DNA from: Acanthochromis polyacanthus
Lineage: Eukaryota; Chordata; Actinopteri; Pomacentridae
Direction of reading: 5' to 3'
DNA length: 64,000 nt
Assembly (NCBI RefSeq): GCF_021347895.1
Contig: NC_067124.1
Location: 20,140,521-20,204,520, forward strand
The notes beneath the pieces were generated by a model, which searched no databases, was not told the origin of the DNA, and worked only from the letters and a program-made list of their open reading frames with translations. This document shows positions 47,131-60,416 of the stretch, piece after piece (position 1 is the first letter of the stretch; the number at the start of each line of letters is the position of its first letter). Position numbers and translations under genes: made by a program.

Positions 47131-48323
47131 AATCCTTCAGTCAGTGATGCAGAACTAATGTCAGTACTACAGTCCAGCTTTTTAATCCCAGACCAACACA
47201 GCAGAACAACTTCTTTAGACAGAAGAACTTAATTCAGATGTTTATTATCTTATCAGTTAAAGATCATACATTGTCATATTTTATTCTCCGAGTCAACTCC
47301 AAGCCCAAGACTGTAACTTAGTCTTAGATGACTAATCAGCCTGGAGATGCTGACTAACTAGTCATTCTCTTGGCGTGACAGCTAGATAACTGACTCACTG
47401 GATAACTGGCTGGCTGGCTGACTGGTGCTAAATAGATACGCTGGTTCCCTTGGAGTCTGACTAGACATCTGATTGGCTGGCTGCCTGGCTGGCTGGAGTC
47501 AGGCAAGAAGTAAGAGAGAGGAGAGAGAGAGAGAAGGAGAGAAGAAGGCGAAGCACAGAGGCAAACCTGAGTTCATTACAGTAAACTTGGAGAGGCAGTG
47601 GTGACAGGCTGAGGGAGAGAGTGCAGAGACGAGAAGAAATTGAGAGTGACACGAATACTCTGAGCCACCATGCAAATAGGCGCAGTTACCTCGATGGCCT
47701 GCTCCTTATACAGAAGCAGAATTGCAAACACACAAGCGAGCACACTCACACACACGTACTCACACACACGGGAAAACCAGCCCACATGTATACCACATGT
47801 AAGGCTTGTATTTCAGGTTGAAGGTTTACAGCACCCATGGGCACAGACAATAGCTTGGACAGAGGTGGAGGGCACGGTGGTGTATGTGTTAAAGGAAGAC
47901 AAAAAAAAGAAAGAAAGGTCAACAAGAAATGGAGATAGGGAAGGAAAATGAAAAGAGGAGATGCAGTTCAGTAACATGACCTTCAGTGTGGGGCTGTGAG
48001 GAGGATCAACCTCTGGGAGACATGGGCTGCTTGGCAAAGTCACTCCTACACAGGGCTCACTGGCAGACGGGGTCAGGCCAAACAAACACACATACGCAAT
48101 CTCACCGAAGCACCTCACACCCAGAGCCAGCCAGCAGCAGACACTCAGCCAATAGATATGAGGTGTAATAACACCCAATGTGAGTGGGTTCCTCTCATCA
48201 CTTTAAAAAAGAAGACACCGCCAACAACACATGCGCACATGTACACAGCGCGCTCTCCAATTCACACATCTCACTTTAGTGGCCACAGACCGAGGGAGAA
48301 GGAGGACTAAAAGTAGAGGAGGA

Positions 48324-48326
<3 letters not shown>
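47131..48326. other. Non-coding; degenerate (GGCT/GACT)n near 47400-47500
   Basis: The 47390-47500 part has GGCTGGCTGGCTGACTGG units. GA-rich sequence follows at 47513-47560. Open frames at 47670-48310 are low complexity and have no domain. Confidence 0.4.

Positions 48327-48414
<88 letters not shown>
48327..48414. repeat. 88-base poly-G homopolymer
   Basis: 88 consecutive G bases follow a GGA-repeat start (GAGGAGGAGG). It gives poly-Gly or poly-Pro frames with no meaning. A true G run of this length is rare, so assembly or read error is possible, for example dark-cycle G calls used to close a gap. Confidence 0.98.
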
Positions 48415-48416
<2 letters not shown>

Positions 48417-48479
48417 AGTGGGAGCGAGGGAGAGAAAGCGAAAGAGAGAGAAAAAGTAAGAGAGGTGTCGCCTCTCCTC

Positions 48480-48800
48480 GCTGATCCCTTATGCTAAGAG
48501 GGATTTGCATACATTTTTAATCAAAGCAAATTAGATCATAACCAAATTAAATCACGCTTTCCAGCCACCCCTTCTCTGTCTGCCTCCTGTTCCATCCACC
48601 CACCTTTTCCTCATCATTTAATTATAGTCACTAATAGGTATGGTTAGACTAAAAAAATAAAAAATAAAAAACCACACACATATGGAGCTAATTGACGGAG
48701 AAATATACATGGAATGTGTCTTTGCGGCTGTTAAGCTGAATAACACAGATGCTGGATTTTCACATACAGTAGGCAAATTAATTATACGTTAACTGCAGGT
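48480..48800. promoter_or_regulatory. Candidate conserved non-coding cluster
   Basis: GGGATTTGCATACATTTTTA, ATCAAAGCAAATTAGATC, CCAAATTAAATCACGC and GGAGCTAATTGACGGAG lie in repeat-free sequence. The octamer-like ATTTGCAT and several TAAT cores resemble developmental enhancer sequence. Confidence 0.3.
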
Positions 48801-51125
48801 TTATCTCTGTCCTGGCAACAATCGGGGGCTCTGCTACTGTAACTGTCAAACATGAACGGGCGAACACGTAGCAATAAATCAAGCGAAAATGCACACAAAG
48901 CAAGCAAGCAAGCATGTTGGCTAACAAAACAGTCACCCACCACAGAAACTAAACACCTCCTCCCACATTCCTCTCCACACCCTATGCTGCTAAACAGATT
49001 GGTATCGGCCCCCATTGCTAGCTAGTGCCCATTACACAATGGCTTCCTACAGTTGTCCGATAACTCGATCACGATCCGATTATAGGCAATCATCATGACG
49101 TCAACCTCTTCACTAGCCAAGACATACTGTGCCACAAACACAATTTGTCACGATGTCATTTGAAAAAAAAAAAAAAACATTGCTCACATATGTAACTATA
49201 CATGCATGTGCCTAAACATGCCTACATGTGCACACAAATGCACTCCCCTAGACGGGCAAACATTCGTGTGCATGCTGAAGTGCATTTTGTTTCTTTCTCT
49301 GTCACACACAAATGCATGCGGGCACACAAAGGTGCCTGTAGGCCTATTTGAGATGCAGACTTCCATGTCCCAGTAAATGATATTAAAAGTCATATCATGA
49401 ATAAATCAGCAGGCCGGGCCCTAACGTCTCCACATTCACACAGAGTAAACACACACAGGGAGAGGAAGATCGAGAGCGAGGGGCTAGCATGCCACCACAT
49501 ACAGAACAAACTGTAGAAACACTCCGATAAATACACACCCAATATACTTGAAATGTAAATTAGGGCTGCAGGTAAAGTTAGTATGTATTCCAATTTTAGT
49601 TATTCTTTAAATGCTATGTTTAATGTTCGAATACCACAATATCCATGAGGTTTTTAGGTGCAGCTACTATGGAGGGAAAAGACAGACAGAGGCATGAATC
49701 AGTGCAGTTGTTAACAAAAGGTGGCACCATAGCTGCTTATCAAAACTGACACACATTTTAAAAGTGAATGAATTAAAACTGCACGTTATTTATTTATTTT
49801 TTTACCTTTGTCAGTGTTGTGATCTTTAGCTCTGCTGTTAGTGGTGCACGTGACAGAATGTTAAAGAGCCCATTTGCTCATTTACAAGTTTGTAACTTTG
49901 GGAAGTTGGAGCAAGCTGGGGAGTAAAACATTATTTTTCTCATATTGTGCACTTCCTCTTTACACGTCTCTCTGGAACACACCATTTTAGCGCTTGTCTT
50001 TTTGAAAAAACCCAATCTGCTCTGACTGATCAGCTGACCCTGCAAAAATGAGGCTACGAAATTGGTTATGTACTGTTATTCGAGACTCCAGAGTATATGT
50101 AGAGGCAAATCCTTCTAAGAGCTCTTGGCTGGTAAAATTCAAGAGTTTAATGATACACACTTGAACCGCAATTGAATCCTGAACAAGGGCAGGCTCTGTA
50201 GCAGAGAAAGGTCAAACACAGTAACCAACACATAGTGCTTGTTGTTTGGTTTCCAATTGGTCCTAAAATTTCCACAATTTTCCCTAAGCTTTACAATTTC
50301 AGGATAGCTCTAGCCTGTATGCAATCAAAGTTTCTGCTAAAGTTAGCCGTACAGCTTGGTCACACCTAGATTTTCAAATTGTTGTGTAGCTTAGACATTT
50401 TTGAGTTAGCAAAAGTGTCTTTTGTTAGTGAATGTTCATTCTTTGTTTGAGGACGTGCCAAACTAGCCACTAGGTAGACATTTTGCAAATATGTTTTACA
50501 CTGCTGTAGATAAGTAACAGAAGAATTGCCAGGACTGTCAAAACCACAACTCAGACAGTTCAGGAACAATATTTTCAGTAAGCATTGATGTGAACTTGGG
50601 GCTTTGTAACTTTATAGACCTTTTGCATGCACTTGAAAAGCTAAAGAAAAGCGAAAGCTCCAAAAAACATGATATGACTACTTGGTGATTGAGTTTTTCT
50701 TACCAAAATACATCTTGGTGGTAATTATCCTCTTCAAATATTTGTTGTTCAGGCAACACTGCCTCAGAAAAAACATTAATATGATATTTACATTCAGAAC
50801 CAGAATGCCCAAAGTTGCTGATTCCACTTTTAAATGTATTACTTAAATATATATATATATATTAGCAATTTTATTTATTGTTTGAGACTAATAATGATGA
50901 TCCAGCCATAAAACAACACTCAAACCAAATAATAACAGGCAAATACACCATCATACAACATCTTATACTACATAAATCCAGTAAAGCAACATTTATTATG
51001 TCCATGTTTACTGGCAGGAATCCAATAGTAAATGCACAAACCTTTTTATGCCCTAACTGAACAAAGAAAGGGCAGTTCTGTTCAGTGTTTGGATTCGGAT
51101 TCTTCGTTTAACAGGTTAAACTCAC
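48801..51125. other. Unique spacer
   Basis: No supported exon or repeat family was seen apart from a short poly-A at 49165 and a (TA)n run near 50850. Confidence 0.35.
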
Positions 51126-51218
51126 CTGGAGAGCGGCTCCTGTGGCTTTAAGCCATCTGAGTTCCATTAAGATGAAGCACGGCTGATGGAGGCACTGCAG
51201 GCCCATTTCAATTCTGAC
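51126..51218 (-). other. Putative internal exon, fully open, phase 0
   Basis: On the minus strand the acceptor CATATTTCTCCCTCAG is followed by 93 bp and then the donor CTCTCCAG|GTGAGTTTAA. One frame is open for all 31 codons (VRIEMGLQCLHQ...LKATGAALQ); the other two have stops. The splice sites are strong, but the peptide is not recognised and no partner exon was found. It could be an exon of a lncRNA, an upstream alternative exon of the Scm-type gene, or chance. Confidence 0.35.
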
Positions 51219-51590
51219 CTGAGGGAGAAATATGAGACACAATCCTCAGGCTATAAACTGAGATTTCCGGTATTCAAAAGAAGCACAGACACATTACATT
51301 ACACTTTTTGATGCTTAAATCTAGCCATTTTAAATATGAGCATATAACTGCTGACATTACTGCTTTAAAATGTGTTTAGCAAAAATGTTTTCCCTTCTGT
51401 TTATCAGCAGCTGTAGGATACTGACAGCATATAAAAGACTAAGTAGCGACTATGATGTCACCCATTGGTTTGTGTTGGTATTTTTTCCAAAAAACAAAAA
51501 TCCTATTACGTCCGATTTGCATGTAGAGCCTATTATCACACTTGAACTTGTTTCATGTCTCTTATGCAGGTTGTTTTCTCCTGACTAGAT

Positions 51591-51675
51591 CCTTGCTAGT
51601 GTTGTATTTACCCTCAGATGTATGTCGCTTTGGATAAAAGCATCCGCTAAATGAAATTGTAGAATTGTAGAATCT
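51591..51675 (+). repeat. Teleost retroelement tail fragment
   Basis: TGTCGCTTTGGATAAAAGC followed by ATCCGCTAAATGAAATTGTAG is a common fish 3'-end motif (GTCGCTTTGGATAAAAGCGTC...CTAAATG). Only about 80 bp are recognisable. Confidence 0.55.
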
Positions 51676-53198
51676 TCATTTTCCTTGAAACAACTCAAGG
51701 ACATTTGACATGCCAACATGTAAGTGCCCTGTCAATCACAAGGTGCCCCCTCCCCGTAAAACATACCCTGCTTTTTTGTTTATTTTACTCTAATTGTGTC
51801 ACTAATTACAAAATGAACACCATGCTGTGTTTAAGTTGATGTTAAACTAGCAATTAAGAGTTTAAACTCCCTAAGAAAATGTTTGCTGAAGGGATATATC
51901 AAGTGAGAAGTTTGGCCATTTTTTCATAGATTGCTATGCAATCAGACTTCTTTTTGCCAGGGGTGGAGTCGCCCCCTGTTGGCTGAGAAGAAGAATGCAG
52001 GATCTCAAAAGTAAAGCCTTAAACCTGCGTTCTTTTCAGCCAACTTCCATCTTTTTAATGCTGTGTATAGGCTTAACATAGAGATGACTGAGAATCCACA
52101 TAGACATACAGTATACTGACAGTTTTTCAAATTTTGGAAGGCACTTTATTACAGTCTAAGGCAGGCTTGCATATCTCTCAGTGAAGTTCTGTGTGTATTT
52201 CAGTGTTAAATGGCAACTGATAATGCACAATGTCTGAGATGTTTAATATTTCAATGAATTTGATGTGGTTGGGTCAACAATTTAAATTGGGCAAATACAC
52301 AAAGTCGAGTCCACTCTTCTTGTTTGTTCAGCTTTTACTCTGTGATCGAGCTGCATCGACAAATTTAATTAGCAGCCTTTTTCTTTTACTTTCCACACAA
52401 AAATGCAGAGCAAAATTGCAAGGATTTTAAATTCTGAAGCATCTCAGGCAAGCTGCGTTTCTTTGTCTTTAATGATTATAAACTGAATCTTTGGGTTCTA
52501 GACTACTGGCTGGATAATAGAAGTAATTTCAAGAAGTCAAATTTCATAATTTTCTCTATTTTATAGACCAGTCAACTAACTAATTATCCAAGAAAAGTAT
52601 CAACAAAGTAATCAAAAATTAAAATAACCATTATTTGCAGCTGTTTCCAGTTACTGATGTATTATACAAGTGACTAGCATTGATTTGTAACACCTCAAAA
52701 CCCCACTAATATTCTGCATTTTGGTTACTTTTGACACAAAGATAGTACAAAATTTGATTTTTGAAATATTTGAAATATGCAATCTCAAATGCTTTGCAGT
52801 TAGTATATACCAATATTATACATTCTGTTCATGGTATGAACACGTTCAGAGTTTAAGCATGTTCATGCACATATAATAATGTACTTGCTTTTAAAAACTT
52901 GGCAACCAAGTTATTTTTAACTGCAAAAGAAAACCTGGCTGATCCCTAAATATAGTTCTGTTTTCATCTTTACTGAATGTGAGAAGAAAAGAGGCCTTCT
53001 TTAAAAATTATTAAATGCTTTAAGATTTAGCAGATACAGCTTGTCCTCTGCTGTAACAATAGTTTCACTAATTTATTTTGGTTGTAGGTGGATCTGTTGA
53101 CAGGGAGGGAAATTTTCAGCAGGAGGCGTAGGGTTTTCTAAGGTCATTCATGGGGCATTGCAGGCCTAGTTCAAAAAGACATCTGTTGAGAAAAGAGC
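51676..53198. other. Unique AT-rich spacer
   Basis: No supported exon or element was seen. CCAGTCAACTAACTAATTAT near 52570 may be a hAT scrap. Confidence 0.35.
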
Positions 53199-53202
53199 TT
53201 AA

Positions 53203-53428
53203 AGGGGAACTTCGTTTTTTTTCAACCTGGGGTCTGTTTTCATATGTCTTTTCATACATGTGAGTGATGGAGAAATGAATTTTTGACATAGCTTCAGTAT
53301 TTAGCCAGGCAGGCAGCTTTGCAGCACAGCTAGTGAAAAGTAAGGGGCAATTTGCTCCCCCCCCCGCATCAAAGTCCGCCCTAACGTGCTTTTTTTCCCA
53401 CACTGACCGTCTCGGATAGTCTCAACGA
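53203..53428 (+). repeat. Left arm of the foldback element
   Basis: It pairs with 53594-53830. Differences are small indels, such as the C run at 53356-53364 against the G run near 53656, and an extra GCTGAGCTGC-type segment in the right arm. Confidence 0.85.
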
Positions 53429-53593
53429 TAGCTTGCGCCAAAACCGGTGTTTTGACACGAGCTATCGCGCGATTTCGGAACGAGATTTGCTTTCTAGCGT
53501 CCTGAAATTTGGATACAGACCACAACAAAGAGCGATTGCCAAGTAATGTGGAGGTTTTCGTTCACTTCTCATCTCTAGTATGTTGTGGGACAC

Positions 53594-53830
53594 TCGTTGA
53601 GACTATCCGAGCCGGTCAGTGTGGGAAAAAAAGCACGTTAGGGCGGACTTTGACGCGGGGGGGGTGCAAGTTGCCCCATACTTTTCGATGGCTGAGCTGC
53701 TTGCTGAGCTGCAAAGCTGCCTGCCTGGCTAAATACTGGAGCTATGTCAAAAATTCATTTCTCCATCACTCACATGTATGAAAAGACATATGAAAACAGA
53801 CCCCAGGTTGAAAAAAAACGAAGTTCCCCT
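53594..53830 (-). repeat. Right arm of the foldback element
   Basis: Inverse of the left arm, from TCGTTGAGACTATCCGAG to the GTTCCCCT tip. It is about 11 bp longer because of a short duplication (GAGCTGCTTGCTGAGCTGC). Confidence 0.85.
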
Positions 53831-53834
53831 TTAA

Positions 53835-54239
53835 ATGAAACATGTAGCCACATAATAAAAAATTTAAACCAGTTTTATTTTAAACATTTAGTTTTTATTG
53901 ACATACGTCTTGTTTATGAAGCTGTTAGTGACCTCTGTAGTTCTGCCGCAGCACAATTTCTTCGGAGGTACTGTAGCTGTCAAGGACGACTGTATTGTTG
54001 AGATATGGTAATAACCGGATCACTTCAAGCCAATCTTATGAAGGTAATATTTAAACAGAACTTTTTCTGGTCAGTCCTTACAGGCGAGAGCAGTTCTTTA
54101 GGTTGTAAATCAAGTGGAAGAATACAAAAAAGCTCCAGTGCAGCACTTCTTATTCACTTTGCATGTTATAATATGCTTCATATTTTATGTTAGCAGACTC
54201 TGCTTGTATTACACTCAATACATTCCATGTGCATATTGT
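53835..54239. other. Spacer between foldback element and Tc1 remnant
   Basis: AT-rich. It may contain the decayed distal end of the next Tc1 element, but no terminus is clear. Confidence 0.3.
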
Positions 54240-54882
54240 GTGTGGCAGACAACTGAGTAATTCTGGACTGTAGTTGTGCCCCAAAGGTGTTCCACTGAAT
54301 TCAAGGCAATCAACATAGCTGACAAGATCATAGATTTGACTTTTTGCTTTTTCATAAACTCCTATGCGAATTTGTCAGTGTGTTTTGGATTGTTGCTGGA
54401 ATATTCCTCTTTTGCAAAGCTTCTGGACACCGAGAATCATCTTGTCAGCCAATATGCTGACATGTCCACTGGCATTGGTTGTACCATCTCTCCATGTTAC
54501 ATCAGAAACACCTTTTGCACTGACACAGCCTCATATCATTATACTCCCACCTCTGTTCTTCATTGTCAGGACTATGCATTATCTGCAGTAGTCCTGGTTT
54601 TCTGAGCTGTCGGAGAAACTCCAATTTCCATCAAAAATCCCTGTACCAAATCTGAAACACTTGCCCATTTGGTTTTTTAGAGCTAGATTGTGCAATCAGC
54701 ACAAAATCTGTGGTGTAATTTGGGAGGACGACCACTGTGGCTCTGATCATGTCCTGATTACTGCTGTAACTGTGTTTCGACTGAATTTTATTTGGTCACA
54801 GATGTTCCTGTATTCTTTTATATCTTTGCAAACTCTTACAGTTTTTCAATTCCTCTGGCAATTCTCGTCCATATGGAGCCAT
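54240..54882 (-). pseudogene. Decayed Tc1-type transposase (third family)
   Basis: The minus strand starts at ATG 54882 with MAPYGRELPEELKNCK, close to the N-terminus of a fish Tc1 family. Broken blocks follow, with frameshifts: an N-terminal DNA-binding remnant (TVVVLPNYTTDFVL), then reading-frame pieces corresponding to the catalytic half as far as CCAAAGGTGTTCCACTGAAT on the plus strand, the position of the NPIE box. Many stops. No terminal inverted repeats could be placed with confidence. Confidence 0.65.
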
Positions 54883-55631
<749 letters not shown>

Positions 55632-56224
55632 CACGTGTGTGAAAGGGAGAAGTGTGTTGAGTGGCGCAGAGAGCAGGGAGTTGGCTGATGGGCAAAGGCA
55701 TGCTGCCTGCAGGTTCAATCTGCCCGCAAGTCAGGCATCAAACTTTCACATCCACACATCAATTATTCAGCGGCCTGCATTGTCAGAGTGTTAGCATGCC
55801 ACTGTGGCAGACGACAAACCTGGCTGAGGAGAGGGAAGGAATTCGGAGGGAGGGAGAGAGATGGGAAGATGGGTGAAGAAAGAAGCTTAAAAGTTGAAAG
55901 ATGGAGGGATAGACTGTGGCCTGTATGACAGAAGACACAAAATAAGTGCAAGGAGCCAAGATTTAGAAAAGAATTGAGAAAAATAGAGAAAAGTGGAGAT
56001 TAGTGGCATTTGGAAATACTTATGTAGTTTTATGTTGACAAATTACACCGCAACTTAGTCTAACGTAAGTTTACAGAACTAAAAATGATCCAATGTATTC
56101 GTTAAAGTATTTTTACTGAATATCCATTCATTATTTTTGTATTTTCAGTGTCACCTTTTATTCCACTGACATTGTTGATGTGTCTTTAATTATCAGACAC
56201 TTGTCTTTCCAACATAAGGGCTTA

Positions 56225-56560
56225 ATTTATCCAATATGCTCTGTGTGATAGCTGTGTTATAGCACAAGGGATCACGAGGGACTGTGTCTCAGCAATCTTA
56301 GCCAATTTAAAATTTCCCTCACGGTCACGGTTGATCATTAGAGTCAAATACAGCGCGCTGCAAAGTCTTGTGATTTGTTCATGGTTAACTCAAGCAGCAA
56401 TAATTAATTGAGAGCAGAGCTGTCAAGGTAGCACAGCGCCAAGCTGCTCTTGCAACACAGGAGCTAGTTAACTGAAGATGTATATGTGACGCTGATGTGT
56501 GTTCGCGGAGGAAATGCCAGCAAAAGGTGTGAATCTGTCAGGAGGAGACAATGATTCGTC
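56225..56560. promoter_or_regulatory. Candidate conserved non-coding element
   Basis: Repeat-free, balanced block with GGTTGATCATTAGAGTC, CAGCGCGCTGCAAAGTC, GCAATAATTAATTGAGAGC and GCACAGCGCCAAGCTGC. The quality resembles the other enhancer-like islands. Judged by eye. Confidence 0.35.
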
Positions 56561-58092
56561 GTCTGCTAGGCTTCCTAACGGTGTTACTAATAATCAAGCT
56601 TATTAGTGACACATGTGCTTCTGCAATGCGCAAAAAAAAAAAAAACGTATTGGATTCCAAGAAAATTGAGAAGAAACCATGAAAAAATGAATGAATGAAA
56701 AATGTTTTCTTCATGCATGTGTTTCGTATGTACCAAGGCTTTTGTTAAAACTTTAACACTTGTATGAATGAAGTGCTTCACATGAGTGAATTTAATCAGA
56801 CCGCATTATCAACATGCAAACCACCACTCCAACATACCTGCACCAGATAATGTGCCCGTTTACCCACTGATTGTGTTTTACATCCAGATCTAAAGACAAG
56901 AAGAGGAATGTTATGTTTAAAGGGTGTAGAGTTACTGAAATATAGCAAGTAGGCAGGCATTAAACAGATGTAATCATTTACAAGATAATTAGCTGATTTC
57001 ATTCGGTAAAATCAGTCCTTTCTTGACTCCTGTATATAATTAGACCTGTGTAGTGTGTTCTATATACAAACTGACCTTGATTTGCAAACCCTCATTTTTC
57101 TATTAGTTTTAAAGTAACTGTTTGCTTGGAACAACTTACACTCTTGTCATTGGTTCATACAGTTATTTCACATAAAGTTTTTACCAACACAGATCTATTC
57201 AAATGGAAAACACCTGAGTGGGCCTTGAAAGCAAATGTACTTTTCTTTCTACACACTGTTCTCTATGTACTTTCCTCCCTGAGCATCTTCAGGTTCTAAA
57301 TGATTGTGGGCCAGAAGCTAATGAGATATTAACCTATAAAAGATTAAATAGCATTTACTTTCTCATCATGAATGTAAAAAGAGAAAAGGGAAAGAGAAAT
57401 AAAGGACACAGTCATCTACTGTTAATATGTTTACATGAGGCGTTTAGATATCTAAGTAATGGGAAAGGATACAAGATTTTTTTTCTTCTTCTTTTGCTTT
57501 TCCCATACCCTGAAATTCTCCTGTAACTCACTGATTTTCCCACATCACCCGAACAGAAAAGTACAGCTGATTTGGACTCTTACAAATTCTAATGTGACAT
57601 TTAGTGGAAAATATATTGCAGATGCCGATGAGTGAGATTACGAGATTTAAATCTCTTAACACTGCTAGAGTGGGCCAGAATTCCATTCCACAGCTTCTCA
57701 ATTGACTATATGGCTGACCCCAGTGTCAGCTTCTATCACTTATCATCTGTAAAAGGACAAAACTGATGCACGGTTATTGCATCGAAAGTAAGATTTCTTA
57801 TTTCCAGACAGAGTGAGCTCCTTCTCAGAGCTGCGCCGAACGGTTTTGAGAGCGATGCTCGGCTTTTCAGCTGATCATGCACAAACACACATGCATTCCA
57901 ACAGTCTAGTACATCGGCACACGAGAGCACAGAAACACACAACACGCACTCGCCCAGACTCACACGCAGGCATGATTTCCCACTTGTGTGTGAGCCAGCC
58001 ATTGGAGAGGGAAGGGAGACGACTGACAGCCAAGGCAAAGTGCTGATGGTAAGCAACATTCTCCTGGAATTCTCGAAAGCTGGGACGGACGG

Positions 58093-58093
<1 letters not shown>
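56561..58093. other. Unique spacer
   Basis: No supported exon or repeat was seen. CA-rich patches occur at 57885-57965. Confidence 0.35.

Positions 58094-58167
<74 letters not shown>
58094..58167. repeat. (GT)n microsatellite
   Basis: 74 bp of uninterrupted GT repeats. Confidence 0.98.
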
Positions 58168-58168
<1 letters not shown>

Positions 58169-59239
58169 CAGAGATACACACAGAGCAGAGCAGAGCTTTA
58201 CAACTCTAATACCTAATCTTATTTTTTTACTGCTTTGTAAGATATTTCTTTTAAAATGTGAACACAAAATTTATCAAAATAGTTAGTTTCAGCTGATTTA
58301 AATTAATTGAACAGAATTTATTTGAACTGAATTTAATTGAACTGATTAAAAAGCGGAGGCAGGAAAACAAAATGCAACTGAGACCACAACATGAACAATT
58401 AGCTAATGTTAGAAAAAGAAAATCTGAAATGAGAGAGGCTGACGGACCGAAAGAGAAGAAAAGAGGACCAAAGAGTTTAGATGTAAGGTTATATTGTAAT
58501 TCCCCAGAAAGTGTGGTCTTGGTGTGCTTGGTATGGACCCCTAAAAATAACCACAGTGGCAGTGGGCCTCCATCCGTCTTCTACCCTTGGCCTTTAAACA
58601 TCTCCTCTGAAGCTGCAGGGCAAGTTAGTGACCTCTTCATCCTAGTGCTCCTTCAAAAGACAAACAAGCACACACACACATGAAAGCATGTTTGTATAAT
58701 TACACTTGTGAAGACCTTCACAGACTCACCTTTAACCCTAACCTCCGCCCACGACACCGCACACGCAACTGTAAGACCTAGCGCCCACGAGATGACTGAC
58801 TCAACGCACGTTTTCTGAATCCATACTTGAGCGAAGTCACTTTTTTTGCCTCCTTGCTCACCTTAGAGGATCTGTGTAAGGTAAGAGCTCTGCTTCTGAC
58901 TCTGACTGGATGGTGTGATCGTCATCAGACATGCTCCATGCTTCCCAATTGCGATGATGTTTAATTCAAGCCAAAGTCAAAAGACGACAAAATGACCACT
59001 TTTCGTGAATATGAAACTATCAAGCAAGGAGCTCTTTTGCTTGACTTATAGCGCAAAGAACGAGAGCAAGAAGCTGGAAAACATTCAGAATGTCGGAAAT
59101 AAAGGTAACAACATCTACTGTGCAGGCGCTTTTAGAGCTCATTAACAAACATTTTTGCTCATCTGCTCAGTATGTGCAAAGACCAAAGGGAAAAAAAGGT
59201 GCATTGCAGTGTCACACAGGGGGTTGTGCAATGGACGAG
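58168..59239. other. Non-coding spacer
   Basis: GAATT-type AT-rich sequence at 58290-58350. A scrap of the GTGGGGAC-type repeat may lie near 58670-58750. No exon is supported. Confidence 0.35.
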
Positions 59240-59655
59240 GAGCAGCATCGCCGTTTGGTCTAAGACATGCATCCTTCAACTCCATATGAAGCATCCAGAG
59301 CCCTCAGGTCATCAAGGACAGGTTTCCCAGAATCAGAACCAAAAATAGCAGCATTCAGCTATGATGCTCTTCACCTGTGGAACAAACCTCCTGAACACCT
59401 GAGGTCTGCTCAGACTGTCGGCCTGGAAACCATATTGTTCACTGCAGCTTTCTTTTAGATGCTCAGTATATTTTCTTGATTTCTAATGCATGTTTATTGC
59501 TTGATTTTTATGATTTTAATGTATCGTGACTTTTAAAGCACTTCTATTGCTTGAATATGTTTCCTTTTTATGACTTTAATGCATGATATTAATGTTGTCA
59601 ATTGCCTTGTGTATGAATTGTGCTACACAAATAAACGTGCCTTGCCTTGACAATG
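59240..59655 (+). mobile_element. LINE 3' end (L2/Rex1-like), 5'-truncated
   Basis: The open frame at 59267-59458 reads HPSTPYEASRALRSSRTGF and then YDALHLWNKPPEHLRSAQTV. This is the C-terminal tail typical of fish L2/Rex1-type reverse transcriptases (the residues around LWN.LP..LR). A T-rich 3' UTR follows, closing with GTGCTACACAAATAAACGTG, then CCTTGCCTTG. It is a dead, 5'-truncated copy. Confidence 0.72.
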
Positions 59656-60416
59656 CAATGTGCCAATTTTACACGGTTTTCCTCAGTCTTCATATTTTGT
59701 GATAAGCTACACTTCACATAAAGCTCTCAGCAACAAAGTAATGACGGACATTCCCAAAATGTGCAGCTCTTTGTTGAAGAAGGACCGAGGAATTATGTCT
59801 GACACACTACATTCTCGCCACTAAACTGACCTAAACACGCCTTCTATGCACTTTGTTAGGTAACAGGCACAACTGCTTTCTGTTCTGGCAGTGACATTTG
59901 GAATCGGACTTGAATATCAAGCTGCACATTCATTCACTGTGAACTAATTTGGGGCACTAGGCACATGCAAGATACCAAATTTTTAAAAACATACAAAAAA
60001 CAAAAACAATGTGGTGGATCTGAGTTCAACCGAGTCTGGCAGACAGAACTTGTCGACATTTTCCCACAGACTTGTTTGCCACCCACTAGTACAGTGTCAC
60101 CTAAATTTGCCAACAACATTGTGAGAATTCTGGGTGCATCTTTTGTGTCATATGTTTCCGGTTTAGTTCTTCCCCTCCTTTTACATTCTTGCCCACCAGA
60201 ACTCCTGACCACCAAGATGTCCCTTCTGATGTGGCCAATGTTAAACAAGGAAACTAAGAAAACCTCACCACAAGCTAAACTTAGCACTCAAAATAGTGCC
60301 CAAGTTAGGGGAATTCTGATTTTATTTTTTCTCATGTTTCCCTTCTTGTCTCCAGTGAGGATGTTTTGAAATTACAGGAAAATAGACACAGAAAAACACA
60401 CATGTACACCTCCATA
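59656..60416. other. Unique spacer
   Basis: Open frames at 59934-60369 on both strands show no domain and no splice context. Nothing else was seen. Confidence 0.35.

Larger units (their letters stand above)
53203..53830. mobile_element. TTAA-flanked foldback (long-TIR) element
   Basis: TTAA at 53199-53202 and 53831-53834 flank a 628-bp element that starts AGGGGAACTTCG and ends CGAAGTTCCCCT. The arms 53203-53428 and 53594-53830 are near-complete inverse copies (226 and 237 bp) around a 165-bp spacer with CGCGCGATTTCGGAACG. The mirrored open frames at 53116 (minus) and 53509/53744 (plus) are the same arm read twice. TTAA with an AGG start suggests a Kolobok- or piggyBac-related non-autonomous element. 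There is no transposase. Confidence 0.82.

Noticed and set aside
48231..48510. Poly-Gly and poly-Pro frames
   Set aside because: Direct translation of the 88-base G run; not protein coding.
53116..53781. Two similar proteins on opposite strands (shared SKIHFSITHMYEKTYENRP)
   Set aside because: They are the two arms of one foldback element read in opposite directions, not a gene pair.
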